A DNA stretch of 64,000 nt from Chryseobacterium sp. RU37D (GCF_900156075.1 NZ_FTMM01000004.1:1-64000), one strand, 5' to 3'; positions 29,385-38,994 are shown, counted from the stretch's first letter. Notes: generated by a model not told the origin, from the sequence alone. Translations and numbers: made by a program.

Positions 29385-29392
29385 TATTTTTG
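29385..29392 (+). promoter_or_regulatory. Putative -7 box, leaderless-type
   Basis: TATTTTTG matches TAnnTTTG and ends 5 bp before the acyltransferase ATG. Confidence 0.45.
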
Positions 29393-29397
29393 AAGCC

Positions 29398-30498
29398 ATG
29401 AAAAAAATTTATCCTAATCTTAATTCCCTCCGCTTTATAGCAGCCTCATTAGTTATCATTCATCATATTGAACTTTATAAATATTTATTCGGATTAAGAA
29501 ATTTATGGGACATCCCATTTTTTCAAATAATAGGCAAATTGGGTGTTGTATTATTTTTTGTTTTAAGCGGATTCCTTATCACATCACTTTTGCTTCATGA
29601 AATTGACCTTAAAGGAAAAATATCGATTAAGAATTTTTATTTAAGACGTGTACTCAGAATTTGGCCGCTTTATTATTTGATAATCATTCTTGGTTTTTTT
29701 GTTTACCCCTATATTCCATTTTTTGACATTCCTAATAAAGATATTTTCCCAAATGTTCTCGAAAATAGGTTTCCTAACATTTTTTTCTACTTAACAATTT
29801 TTGCAAATCTTGCTATTCCAATTTATAAAGATGTTCCTTATACCTCACAAACCTGGTCAATTGCTACTGAAGAACAATTTTACTTACTGTGGCCTTTTCT
29901 ATTTATATTTTTCCGAAAGAAATTGCTACCTGCAATGCTCATAATCATTTTAGGATACTGGTTTTTAAAGTATGTGATAAATGAGACACATTATCCCTCA
30001 AAGTTTATAAACCTCCATTCCAAATCAATTATTTCCGGGTTTCTTTATTTTTTTAATATAAATTGTATGGCTATTGGAGGTATTTTTGCTGTAATAGTTT
30101 CAAAAAAATTTAAACTTTTAAAGCTAATTTTTAATAACACAATATTCATTTTAACCTCAGCTTCCACAATAGCTTTATTAATTTTTGGTATTCATTTTGG
30201 CTTTTTCCACTATGATATTTATGCTGTTCTTTTTGCAATTATTATTGTAAATCTTGCCTGTAACGAAAAGTTTAAAAATTTGCTGGAAAATAAAATCACA
30301 AATTATCTAGGCTCAATATCATATGGCATTTATATGTATCATTTTATAGCATTGACAATTGCAATAAGAGCGGCTATTTACTTTGACAGCTTATGGATTA
30401 TTTATCCAATAACATTTTTATTGACTTTTACTATTTCACATTTCTCTTATAAATATTTTGAAAATTTCTTTTTAAAACTTAAATCAAAGTTTAATTAG
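29398..30498 (+). CDS. Acyltransferase 3 (OafA/YrhL-like) membrane protein
   Basis: A 366-residue polytopic membrane O-acyltransferase. It opens with NLNSLRFIAASLVIIHHIE, the family start with its catalytic-type His, and continues GVVLFFVLSGFLIT and RRVLRIWPLYY, then about ten membrane segments. These enzymes add acetyl or other acyl groups to surface sugars. It stands alone, with 443 bp before and 425 bp after free of genes. Its target is unknown. Base composition is lower in GC than the surrounding genes, which may hint at transfer. Confidence 0.9.
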   Translation: MKKIYPNLNSLRFIAASLVIIHHIELYKYLFGLRNLWDIPFFQIIGKLGVVLFFVLSGFLITSLLLHEIDLKGKISIKNFYLRRVLRIWPLYYLIIILGFFVYPYIPFFDIPNKDIFPNVLENRFPNIFFYLTIFANLAIPIYKDVPYTSQTWSIATEEQFYLLWPFLFIFFRKKLLPAMLIIILGYWFLKYVINETHYPSKFINLHSKSIISGFLYFFNINCMAIGGIFAVIVSKKFKLLKLIFNNTIFILTSASTIALLIFGIHFGFFHYDIYAVLFAIIIVNLACNEKFKNLLENKITNYLGSISYGIYMYHFIALTIAIRAAIYFDSLWIIYPITFLLTFTISHFSYKYFENFFLKLKSKFN

Positions 30499-30923
30499 GT
30501 ACCATTAAAAAAATAACATTTTATTTTTATCTGGTTTCAATAGAAGAATAGTTTTATACCTGGAATACTAAGATACTTTTGATAATTAGTCTATACATTT
30601 TTATGTCTTTTTTGGATACTAAATATCAATTAAGTCATTTCCGATCATATTCTTTGTTCAAAATTTCATTATCTACTTTTTAACACAAAATAGTTTCTCA
30701 AGTTTTGATGTAACATTATTTTATCTTTAACTGTCTATATAAATAGCAGAGCTACTGAAAATAAAAATTCAGTTTAAAATTTTTACCATTGAAAATCAGT
30801 AAGTTAAATGATATTTCAAAACATTTTCAGTACTTTGTATTGCATGATACTAAATTTATTATATATCTTTGTAATATTAAATAATAACAAATACAAGCTA
30901 ATAAACTTTCTAAAATATAAAAC
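30499..30923. other. 425 bp AT-rich gap
   Basis: No gene or remnant seen in either strand. The only signal is a promoter box near its end (30864-30871). Confidence 0.5.
30864..30871 (+). promoter_or_regulatory. Putative -7 box of outer-membrane receptor gene
   Basis: TATCTTTG, 52 bp before the ATG. A TTTG at 30834-30837 is 26 bp upstream, slightly farther than the usual -33 spacing. Confidence 0.5.
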
Positions 30924-33212
30924 ATGAAAACGCCAATTCTCATCGCAGCCATATTTTTCAGCGGACTTATTTTCGCCCAGGAAAAAAAACAAGATACGGT
31001 AAAAACTAAAACCATTGAAGGGATTACCATGACTAAGCAGGTCTTCAAAAAACAAAGTGATCGTTTTGTATATGATGTAGCCGCATCACCTGTTTCAAAA
31101 GGGAATACTACATTCGACCTTTTGAAGCAGACTCCCCTTCTCTCTACCACCGATGACAAAACCCTGAAAATTGTAGGGAAAAATAACGCAATCATCTATA
31201 TCAACGGAAGAAAAACCAATATGGATGCGGAATCTTTAACACAATTTCTAAAAAACACGCCTGCAGAAAATATTCAGAAAATAGAAGTGATTACCGTTCC
31301 GGGAAGTGAATATCAAGTGGAATCTTCAGATGGAATCATTAATATAGTTCTAAAGAAAAAAATGAGCGACGGTACCAGCGGAAACATGAGAATGTCGAAT
31401 ACTCAAAATAAATACAACGCTAGCAACGCAAGCTTTTCCGTAAATTATAGAAAAGACAAATTAGGAATCAATGCCAGTCTAAGTGGTGGTGAAAACATCA
31501 ATCCACAATCTTATATTTTAAGAAACGGGACAGATCAGGTAAAAAATGAATCCGTAGGTGATATCGATGATCCGAACAAAAACATCGGAGGATATTTAAA
31601 TATTGATTATCAGCTTACTGAAAAAAGCAACCTTGCACTTTCCTGGAATTCCTGGGCCAATAAGAGCTACAATTCTACAATCGATCTTTACAATATACTG
31701 ATACAGCCTGATAAAAACGGAAATCCGATAACGACACGCAGCTGGACAAAAAATAAAGAAGATGCAAGAAGCTACAACAATTCAGTTAATTTAAATTATG
31801 AGCTAAAACTTGATTCTTTAGGAAGCAAATTCAATATAAATGCGGCTTATCTTAACTATAAAAGATTCCAGTTTTCGAAAAATAATACTTTAAATGAAGC
31901 TTTAACCCCAGTAAAAACAATTACCCAGGATATTCCTCAGATTATCAATAACTTTTCCGGAACAGTAGATTATACCCAAAAGTTTAAAAATGATTTCACC
32001 TTTTCCGTAGGAGGAAATTTTAATAAAACTAAAACCGATAATGATACCAAAAATTACACATATTTATTTAAAGATGACGGAAGCTTAGAAAACGTAGATC
32101 CTAATCCAAAGCCAGATTTCAACCATTTCATTTATGATGAAACAATTTATGGAGCCTATATCACGCTTGAAAAGAAATTTTCAGACAAATTTTCCGGGAA
32201 AGCCGGAGCAAGATATGAAATCACGAACAGCTTAGGAACGGCCGACAGCCCGTACCACGACATGGAAAGCCAAAGACATCAGAGAATTGAAAGAAACTAT
32301 AATAATCTTTTACCTTATTTAAGCTTTAATTATGCCATCAATGATAAGAACAACATCTCTTATTCATTTTCCAGCAGGATGAGAAGACCAAGCTTCTGGG
32401 AGCTAAACCCTGTTAGAAACTATATTACGGAATTTAATTATACTCAGAATAACCCTTTCGTAAAAGCATCTTCCACATATAATCAGGAATTAACATATAT
32501 GTATAAAAATTCATATTTCCTGATCCTGAACCATTCTTATTTTAAAGATCAGATCACACAGGTGCCTCTGCAGGGCTATGTGAAAAGGCCTGACGGAAGT
32601 GTGGAAATGCAAAACCAGGTTTTACGATACATCAGGACCAACTTCGGGGATAAGCAGGAAATGTCTGCCATGGTGGGAATCCAGAAATCTTTCTTCAAGC
32701 AGTATTTAACCCTGAACTTCAACGCCGGAATCCAGCACAATATCAACAACGGAACCCTAGCCGAAGACCCTACCTCAGGTGACACTTTTGTAGATAAGGA
32801 TGGAAAACCACTTGTCTATGAAAATCATGTGAAATCTACAAGCTTTGTGGTGACCAGCAACAATACCATCCGTCTTGATAAAAAGAAAACATGGTTTTTG
32901 GGAGTTAATTATTTCTTTGTAGACAAACAGCAGATCGAGCTTGGAATGCTTAAAAACTTAATGAGTTTAGACTTAAGCTTAAAGAAAAACTGGAACGACT
33001 GGACCTTCGCTGTCAACGTGAACGATGTTCTAAGAACCAACGTAGTAGAAATTGAAGATTATCAGCCCAACGGAAATTACAATTACATCAGAAACGATCA
33101 GTATAGAAGAAGCATCACCGTAAGCCTTACCTACAGCTTTGGAAACCAGAAAGTGAAAAAAGTAAGAGATATTGAAAGCGCTTCTGATGCCATTAAAAAC
33201 AGAACCAGATAA
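30924..33212 (+). CDS. Outer-membrane beta-barrel (TonB-receptor-like) protein
   Basis: A 762-residue outer-membrane protein. It has a signal peptide (MKTPILIAAIFFSGLIFAQ), a plug-like domain at about 25-155 (VAASPVSKGNTTFDLLKQTP, IYINGRKTN, IEVITVPGSEYQVESSDGIINIVLKK), then a long beta-barrel of the OMP_b-brl_3 type. The usual N-terminal carboxypeptidase-like domain is missing, and no SusD partner is adjacent. It probably imports or exports a ligand that cannot be named. A terminator follows. Confidence 0.88.
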   Translation: MKTPILIAAIFFSGLIFAQEKKQDTVKTKTIEGITMTKQVFKKQSDRFVYDVAASPVSKGNTTFDLLKQTPLLSTTDDKTLKIVGKNNAIIYINGRKTNMDAESLTQFLKNTPAENIQKIEVITVPGSEYQVESSDGIINIVLKKKMSDGTSGNMRMSNTQNKYNASNASFSVNYRKDKLGINASLSGGENINPQSYILRNGTDQVKNESVGDIDDPNKNIGGYLNIDYQLTEKSNLALSWNSWANKSYNSTIDLYNILIQPDKNGNPITTRSWTKNKEDARSYNNSVNLNYELKLDSLGSKFNINAAYLNYKRFQFSKNNTLNEALTPVKTITQDIPQIINNFSGTVDYTQKFKNDFTFSVGGNFNKTKTDNDTKNYTYLFKDDGSLENVDPNPKPDFNHFIYDETIYGAYITLEKKFSDKFSGKAGARYEITNSLGTADSPYHDMESQRHQRIERNYNNLLPYLSFNYAINDKNNISYSFSSRMRRPSFWELNPVRNYITEFNYTQNNPFVKASSTYNQELTYMYKNSYFLILNHSYFKDQITQVPLQGYVKRPDGSVEMQNQVLRYIRTNFGDKQEMSAMVGIQKSFFKQYLTLNFNAGIQHNINNGTLAEDPTSGDTFVDKDGKPLVYENHVKSTSFVVTSNNTIRLDKKKTWFLGVNYFFVDKQQIELGMLKNLMSLDLSLKKNWNDWTFAVNVNDVLRTNVVEIEDYQPNGNYNYIRNDQYRRSITVSLTYSFGNQKVKKVRDIESASDAIKNRTR

Positions 33213-33245
33213 AGCAATCATTCTTCATATATTTTATTTTGTGGT

Positions 33246-33279
33246 AAACCCATTGAGAAATCAGTGGGTTTTCTTTATT
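33246..33279 (+). terminator. Terminator after outer-membrane receptor gene
   Basis: AAACCCATTG/CAGTGGGTTT stem (one G-U pair) and AGAAAT loop, followed by a T-rich run. Confidence 0.75.
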
Positions 33280-33358
33280 TACATTACTTCAACGGCGTGA
33301 TTTTGGCTTTGAAAAATATATATTTTTTTAATAAATCTAATTTTTAATATTAAATCAT

Positions 33359-35119
33359 TTATTCCGATTTAAAAACTTCCGTTCTTTCTGAAATACCATT
33401 CGCATTGAATGCTTCTATCCGAAAATAATAAGCATCGGTTCTATCGGCTCCGGTGAAGAAATATTCATTTTTACCGTATACCATAATGCTTCCGTATAAT
33501 TTATCTGGTGATTTCCCCCAATAGATTACATATCCGTCTGCATCCGGGTTTTGTCTCCATTTCATCCAGATGCTTCTTCTTTCGCCATATTTTTTCGGGT
33601 CAGCTCTTAACGGAACAAAATCTTCCACCTTCTTCGGAGCTGTTCCACTTGCTTTTCCAAATACCCTGAAACCGCTTAATGCAAATTTCCCGGTAGGCAT
33701 TTTTAAGTTTTCCATTTTCAGGAATCTTGCCTGGGCAAGCTTTTCAAGCTCTATATAATCATGAGGTACGTCTTTTGTATTTTTGCTTTTATCAACAATT
33801 ATACTCCATTTTTTACCATCAATGGATCCATAAATTTTATATTGATGCATTTTACCTAAAGTCTTTCCTAAAAACTCAGCATCCTGATCTGCATAATTGA
33901 TCTGGATGGCATTGATCGTAGAAACTTCACCTAAATCCGTTTGAAACCATTCCCCTGCATTTCCTGTTTTTGCGCTCCAATAGGTCTTAATATCCTCATC
34001 AACTGCTAAATTCGGTTGATAACCTCCCAACGTTGATGAAACCTGAACCGGTTTATTATAATTCAATAACATCCAGCCCGTAAAAAGTCCTTTTGTAAAA
34101 TCTTTGCCCTGAGCATATTGTGGAAGGTAAGTGGGATAATCACCGTAAGCTGTATTACAGTACATGACATCATCTTTATCAAATCCGGCAGGCCAGATTC
34201 CCAACCTTCTTTCAAAATTATTTTTAGTGGAAATAAAAATCGTTGAAACATGCCACCAGTTTTTGTAATTATCCTCGAAAGTGGCTCCGTGTCCCGCACC
34301 TCTTGCAAAACCTCCCGGCTTATAAGAGAACGGATTGTGCTGCTGATATTCAAACCCTTCCAAAGGATCTTTGCTTACATATACTCCATCAGAATAACCA
34401 CTGAATTCCGTTGCCGGAGCACCATACTGCATATAATATTTTCCGTTGTGCTTCGTCATCCATGCTCCTTCTACGAAAGGCTGCAGGAAAACATTGTCGT
34501 TATATTCACCGAATCTTTCCCAGCCGTGATCTTCAGGCTTTAATCTAATGATTGGCTTTACAAAACCTTCTGATTGTAAGGTTTTTACTTTCACTTCGGT
34601 TCCCAGCAATGGCCATTCATTGCTTGAGCCCCAATATAAATACAGTTTGTTTTTGTCTTCATCATAATGAAAAGCAGGGTCCCAGGCTCCGACTTTCAGT
34701 GTATCAACAGCAATTTTCCAGTCGTCTTTTGTAGGATTTGTGCTTTTCCAGATTGGAAAATCCTGCTCCCAAGTTGATCCGAAAACATATAAAGTATCTT
34801 TCATTGCCCAAACAGCGGGTGCATTCAGATCGTGGATATACTTGTTGTCTCTTAAAAATTTTCTTTTCACAAATTTCCAATCCAGCATATCATCGCTATA
34901 CCAATACCCTTCCTGATTGGTGGAAAAAAGAAAGAGTTTGTTTTTAAAATTAACAATCACAGGATCAGCTGTGGCACGGTGTCTTCCTTGTTTTGAAAAA
35001 TTTTCAAAGGGGGTGTATCCATAATCGATATTGATTGGATTACAAAATGTTTTTTGCTGGGCATTAAAACCAACTTCCAATAAAAAAACAAACAAAAATA
35101 AGTACTTCTGCATATTCAT
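33359..35119 (-). CDS. GH43-type glycosidase with discoidin-like domain
   Basis: A 586-residue secreted glycosidase-like protein. It has a signal peptide (MQKYLFLFVFLLEVGFNAQ). A five-bladed-propeller region resembles family 43 (about 25-360: DPVIVNFKNKLFLFSTNQEGYWYS, SDDMLDWKFV, APAVWAMKDTLYVF, WDPAFHYDEDK). An F5/8 type C (discoidin, CBM32-like) domain covers about 375-495 (GEWFQTDLGEVSTINAI, LSGFRVFGK), followed by a fibronectin-III-like segment. Two ATGs lie 6 bp apart and either may be the start. The neighbouring enolase is unrelated, but two GH35 genes lie 9 kb away, so galactose- or arabinose-containing polymers are possible substrates (inference). Confidence 0.8.
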   Translation of the reverse strand: MNMQKYLFLFVFLLEVGFNAQQKTFCNPINIDYGYTPFENFSKQGRHRATADPVIVNFKNKLFLFSTNQEGYWYSDDMLDWKFVKRKFLRDNKYIHDLNAPAVWAMKDTLYVFGSTWEQDFPIWKSTNPTKDDWKIAVDTLKVGAWDPAFHYDEDKNKLYLYWGSSNEWPLLGTEVKVKTLQSEGFVKPIIRLKPEDHGWERFGEYNDNVFLQPFVEGAWMTKHNGKYYMQYGAPATEFSGYSDGVYVSKDPLEGFEYQQHNPFSYKPGGFARGAGHGATFEDNYKNWWHVSTIFISTKNNFERRLGIWPAGFDKDDVMYCNTAYGDYPTYLPQYAQGKDFTKGLFTGWMLLNYNKPVQVSSTLGGYQPNLAVDEDIKTYWSAKTGNAGEWFQTDLGEVSTINAIQINYADQDAEFLGKTLGKMHQYKIYGSIDGKKWSIIVDKSKNTKDVPHDYIELEKLAQARFLKMENLKMPTGKFALSGFRVFGKASGTAPKKVEDFVPLRADPKKYGERRSIWMKWRQNPDADGYVIYWGKSPDKLYGSIMVYGKNEYFFTGADRTDAYYFRIEAFNANGISERTEVFKSE

Positions 35120-35326
35120 AATTTTAACTTACGGAACAAATTTAAGTAACTTTTTTTAGGGTCCATCTAAAGTTTCAAACAATTTTAGATTCAAAGTCAA
35201 CAACAAAGTATAAACTATACATAATTTAATTTTTAAAAATTTCAAATTTAGACAACATCTATTAACCTTGAAATACTTAGAATTACTTTATTACTAGATT
35301 TGTTAAACATAATTCAATACTTCGTA

Positions 35327-35713
35327 ATGAAAAAAACAAAAATTATTAATCCTACCAAAAATTGGATCTTTTGGGGAGAGGCACAGAAAGAAGCTTTAAA
35401 GAAAGCTACGAATAGCCTCTCCGTGGGTGCCAGCATTATATTTGAAAATAATGAATCCAGGGTTTGGAGCATTCATCTCGCACCAGGGCATAAACTTCCT
35501 TTTCATAAACATACCTCCCGTTATTTCTGGTCTGCACTTTCCTCAGGTAGTTCCAGATCATGGTATAATGATGGTAGTGTATACGAAACACAATATGAAT
35601 CCGGGAGACACAACTTATTTTGAAAAACTGAATGAAAAGAATCATTTATTCATAATCTTGAAAATATTGGGAATACAATACTAATATTCCTGACAGTAGA
35701 ATTTAAAAAATAA
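35327..35713 (+). pseudogene. Cupin-domain gene with two single-base frameshifts
   Basis: The frame starts MKKTKIINPTKNWIFWG and includes LAPGHKLPFHKHTSRYFW (a cupin metal motif) to about 35596. It then continues in the next frame with PGDTTYFEKLNEKNH to about 35645, and returns to the first frame for FIHNLENIGNTILIFLTVEF and a stop at 35711-35713. One extra T near 35599 and one missing T in a short T run near 35648 would restore a complete protein of about 128 residues. Either the gene is recently inactivated or the assembly has two errors. It is followed 4 bp later by the RidA gene. Confidence 0.7.
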
Positions 35714-35717
35714 TAGT

Positions 35718-36188
35718 ATGAATGTTATTGAAGACCAATTAAAAAGAAAAGGCATTATACTTCCATCGTCTCTTAAAGGCATTGGGAATTATGCCTCATG
35801 GGCTATTTCACAAAAAACCGTATACACATCCGGACAATTGCCATGGAAAGATGGACAATATGGAGCACTTGCATATGAAGGAAAAATAGGTACAGACCTG
35901 AGTATAGAAGAGGGATATGAATGTGCACGAATCTGTGCTATGAATGCAGTCATTCAGCTTAAAGAAGCAGCCGGAGATTTAGATCGAATAAAAAGAATTA
36001 TAAGGATAGATGGGCATATTCAGGCAGCCGATGGATTTATACAACATTCTGATGTATTGAACGGAGCTTCAGATCTGATTAATGAAATCTTTAAAGAAAA
36101 GGGATATCATACGAGATCTGCTATAGGCGTTTACCAAGCTCCGTTGAATGCACCGGTTTTAATCTACATAATTGCTGAACTCGAATGA
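35718..36188 (+). CDS. RidA (YjgF/YER057c/UK114) family protein
   Basis: A 156-residue RidA-like protein with VYTSGQLPWKDGQ near 35, the GDLDRIKRIIRIDGHI segment and a C-terminal IGVYQAPLNAPVLIYIIAEL. RidA proteins hydrolyse reactive enamine/imine intermediates; members near catabolic genes often work on a specific pathway. The key Arg region is not certain here, because the usual R.A.VAV is replaced by RSAIGVYQ. It starts 4 bp after the cupin gene and overlaps the next start by 4 bp (ATGA), so the three genes form one unit. Confidence 0.85.
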   Translation: MNVIEDQLKRKGIILPSSLKGIGNYASWAISQKTVYTSGQLPWKDGQYGALAYEGKIGTDLSIEEGYECARICAMNAVIQLKEAAGDLDRIKRIIRIDGHIQAADGFIQHSDVLNGASDLINEIFKEKGYHTRSAIGVYQAPLNAPVLIYIIAELE

Positions 36189-37006
36189 TAAAAAAGACTA
36201 TCTGCTTAGGGGCCATAGACCTTTCTTTTCATAAGGTAGCTGCCGCCGTTTTTGAACTTATTCTGAAGCATTGGGGATATGATGTAAAAACTATTTATCA
36301 TCCTCATGAAAAAATGTTTGAACTTCAAAAAACAGGAGAAGTAGATCTCCTGATTAGTGCATGGATTCCCGGAAGTCATGGAGTCTATCTTCAGTCCTAT
36401 CGTGATAATGTAATAGAGCTAAATCCCATCTACGAACCGTATTGTATTTGGGGAATCCCGGATTATTTGGCAGAAAAAGGAATAAAATCTATTGATGATT
36501 TGAAAAACCCTGAAATTGCTAAAATCATGGAAAAGAAAATTGATGGAATCGGAATGGGCGCAGGTATTAGTCGTTTTTCTATGGAAATCATTGAAAAGTA
36601 CGGATTGAAAGAACTTGGATTTTATTTCAACAGTAATCATCCGGATGATTTTTACAGAATTGTAGAAAAAAAACTCATGAATAATAATAACTTCATTATA
36701 CCACTCTGGTATCCGCAATTTCTCCATCACAGCTTTTCGGTTTTATCCCTGAAAGATCCTAAACATCTATTAAGGGAGCAAGATAAAGCCATTCCTTTGT
36801 TGAGAAAAGATTCGGCTTTCTTATTTTCTGAAAAAGAAATAAAGGTATTATCAGCCGTATGGCTGGGAAACGAAGCCGTATCAGCTATGGATTATTCTTT
36901 TAACAGAGAAGGATTAACGGCTATACAGTCTGCCCTGAGCTGGATCAAAGTACAATACGGAAGCATTGAAGGGTATTTTTCGTATTTAGAATCACAAACA
37001 GGGTGA
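36185..37006 (+). CDS. Betaine-type ABC binding protein without signal peptide
   Basis: A 273-residue protein of the OpuAC/ProX-type substrate-binding fold: LGAIDLSFHKVAAAVFELIL, VDLLISAWIPGSH, GIGMGAGISRFSM, FIIPLWYPQFLHHSF. The aromatic residues expected for a betaine-like cage are visible in these segments. It begins directly with MIKKTICLG and has no signal peptide or lipobox. No permease or ATPase gene is next to it. It may therefore be a cytoplasmic ligand sensor or enzyme-like binding protein rather than a transport component. The start overlaps ridA by 4 bp. Confidence 0.75.
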   Translation: MIKKTICLGAIDLSFHKVAAAVFELILKHWGYDVKTIYHPHEKMFELQKTGEVDLLISAWIPGSHGVYLQSYRDNVIELNPIYEPYCIWGIPDYLAEKGIKSIDDLKNPEIAKIMEKKIDGIGMGAGISRFSMEIIEKYGLKELGFYFNSNHPDDFYRIVEKKLMNNNNFIIPLWYPQFLHHSFSVLSLKDPKHLLREQDKAIPLLRKDSAFLFSEKEIKVLSAVWLGNEAVSAMDYSFNREGLTAIQSALSWIKVQYGSIEGYFSYLESQTG

Positions 37007-37023
37007 TCTATTGATTTCAAAAA

Positions 37024-37056
37024 AATCTTCTGACTTATTTTTTAAGTCAGAAGATT
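37024..37056. terminator. Terminator between betaine-type gene and ctlX
   Basis: A perfect 14 bp stem (AATCTTCTGACTTA and its complement) with a TTTTT loop between convergent genes. The A-run on the left gives a T-run on the minus strand, so it serves ctlX best. Confidence 0.85.
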
Positions 37057-37074
37057 ATATACAATTTGCAAAGG

Positions 37075-37998
37075 TTATTTTTTGGGAAGAAAAACCTCAG
37101 CCAGCATACAGCGTGCACTTCCACCGCCATTCACTTCAATGGTATTTAAATCCGAATAGATGATTTCGCAGTATTTTTCGATATTTGAAATTTGCTCTGA
37201 AGTTAAAGATCTGTAAGCCGTTTCACTCATAACAAGGAATTTTTGGCCATCTTTATTTTGAATCTGAAGCATATTGCCTGCAAATTGCTGCATCTGCTTC
37301 TCAGATATTTCGATGATTTCTTTTCCGGAATTTTTAATAATTTCTATTACCTTTTCCCTTTCCAGCTCATCATCGATACAATCTAAGCAAATAACAACAA
37401 ATTTATCTGCTACACACATCATTACGTTGGTATGATAAATCGGCAGTCTCTCTGTACCCACCGTTTGGAAAGAATGAAAAACTACCGGTGTAAAACCTTT
37501 TTTCAAACAAAACTCTCTGAATAATTTTTCGTCTAACCTTAAGGAAACCGAACCGTAAGCAATTTTATTATCATGATCGAAAATCATGCTTCCCGTGCCT
37601 TCCAGAAAATGACCCTGCGTTTCAGGGAAAGACCAGTCATCAATTTCAGAGACTTCAAAACCTTGATTTTTGATACTTTCAATAATATCTTCTCTTCTTT
37701 CTACCCTTCTGTTGGATGCAAACATAGGATACAAAACCACTTTACCGTCATTATGAAAGCTTACCCAATTATTTGGAAAGATGGAGTCTGGTGTGTGGGG
37801 ATCGATGGTATCTTTAATGGTAATGACATTAATTCCTTTATTTCTAAGCTTCCCGACAAATGTATTGAACTCCGCCAGAGCTTTTGATTGAATATCAGAT
37901 CCTTTCTGCTCAACCTGAAAATAATTATTCTTCGCTGTTTCTGCATTGTAACCGAATGCTATCGGCTCAATCATTAAAACTGTATCTGTTGTCTGCAT
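37075..37998 (-). CDS. ctlX: CtlX-like citrulline/guanidino hydrolase
   Basis: A 307-residue protein of the guanidino-group-modifying superfamily, similar to CtlX (citrulline utilisation hydrolase). Active-site segments include FPNNWVSFH (near 75), a His in PIYHTNVMM (near 190) and the nucleophilic Cys in GGGSARCMLAEV at the C terminus. It is cytoplasmic. It lies 81 bp downstream of a related DDAH-like gene on the same strand, suggesting a shared arginine or citrulline task. Confidence 0.82.
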   Translation of the reverse strand: MQTTDTVLMIEPIAFGYNAETAKNNYFQVEQKGSDIQSKALAEFNTFVGKLRNKGINVITIKDTIDPHTPDSIFPNNWVSFHNDGKVVLYPMFASNRRVERREDIIESIKNQGFEVSEIDDWSFPETQGHFLEGTGSMIFDHDNKIAYGSVSLRLDEKLFREFCLKKGFTPVVFHSFQTVGTERLPIYHTNVMMCVADKFVVICLDCIDDELEREKVIEIIKNSGKEIIEISEKQMQQFAGNMLQIQNKDGQKFLVMSETAYRSLTSEQISNIEKYCEIIYSDLNTIEVNGGGSARCMLAEVFLPKK

Positions 37999-38079
37999 TT
38001 TTTTGATTTTAAAATTAAAAAGATTGAAAGACTAACTTCTCTACCCTCCTACGTTAAAACGCTCCGACTCCGACTCAAA

Positions 38080-38994
38080 TCACTCTCTAACAAGCGGCAT
38101 TGTAGAGCATCTCAATAAGCCTCCCATTTTGGAAATTTCTCTATAGGGTATTTCTTCCACCGTCATACCCCATTCATTTTTAAGGTGATTGTTCATTCTC
38201 GTAAAAGCTTTATCTGAAACCACCACTTCAGGGGAAATTGAGAAAATATTCGGGAACATTTCAAACATTTCTTCCGCTGTTACATGAAAGCAGTTTTCTT
38301 CTCCAAAGATATCGATGATCAGGCGGTAATCACTTTCATCCACAAAACCATCCTTATAAATAATACATTTATCTTTACCCACTGGATTAAATGTACAATC
38401 CAAATGCAGGATTCCTTCGTATGGTATCTTATCATTTTTCCTTAATTCAAGATCAATGATTCTTTTCTTTGGAAAATATTCTTTAAGGATTTCGATTGCA
38501 TATTCGTTGGTTCTTGCTGTTTTATAGTTTCTGTAGTCTTCACTGAAGCATGTTCCGATAAATAAGAAATCGTTCCAGACAATCACATCACCGCCTTCAA
38601 TATGAGCCGTTTCCGGAAGATTAATAATTTTCCTCCAAGCCACTTTTTCAAAAACTTTTTTATAGGCATCCTGCTCATCGGCTCTATCTGCAATCACGTT
38701 TGAAATGATCATTTTATCATCAATGACAAAAGCCACATCTCTAGCAAAGACCTGGTTATAGTTTTTGATGACATTCGGACGAAGAACCTCTACTTCATAT
38801 TTTTTTAAAACTTTTTCAAAAGCATTCATTTCAATGAGAATATCCTCTTCTTTAGGATAAATATCGTGTTCTATCGAGTAGTATGACTTTGCATCATAGC
38901 TTTCCTCTAATGTAGGAACCGGCCCCATTGAATTGGGCTGACCTAAAACTACTGATTTGAGCCTTCCCGTTTCGTTTTTAATGTTTAGTTTCAT
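38080..38994 (-). CDS. DDAH/arginine deiminase family hydrolase
   Basis: A 304-residue amidinotransferase-fold enzyme resembling dimethylarginine dimethylaminohydrolase. It shows FARDVAFVID and AHIEGGDVIVW (substrate Asp/Glu), HLDCTFNPVG (catalytic His) and the nucleophilic Cys in GGLLRCSTMPLVR. It could act on arginine, methylarginine or a related guanidine. It precedes ctlX on the minus strand, and both may be expressed together. Confidence 0.82.
   Translation of the reverse strand: MKLNIKNETGRLKSVVLGQPNSMGPVPTLEESYDAKSYYSIEHDIYPKEEDILIEMNAFEKVLKKYEVEVLRPNVIKNYNQVFARDVAFVIDDKMIISNVIADRADEQDAYKKVFEKVAWRKIINLPETAHIEGGDVIVWNDFLFIGTCFSEDYRNYKTARTNEYAIEILKEYFPKKRIIDLELRKNDKIPYEGILHLDCTFNPVGKDKCIIYKDGFVDESDYRLIIDIFGEENCFHVTAEEMFEMFPNIFSISPEVVVSDKAFTRMNNHLKNEWGMTVEEIPYREISKMGGLLRCSTMPLVRE

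Noticed and set aside
35427..35684. Separate 85-codon plus-strand gene
   Set aside because: It is the shifted middle of the cupin gene, not an independent protein.
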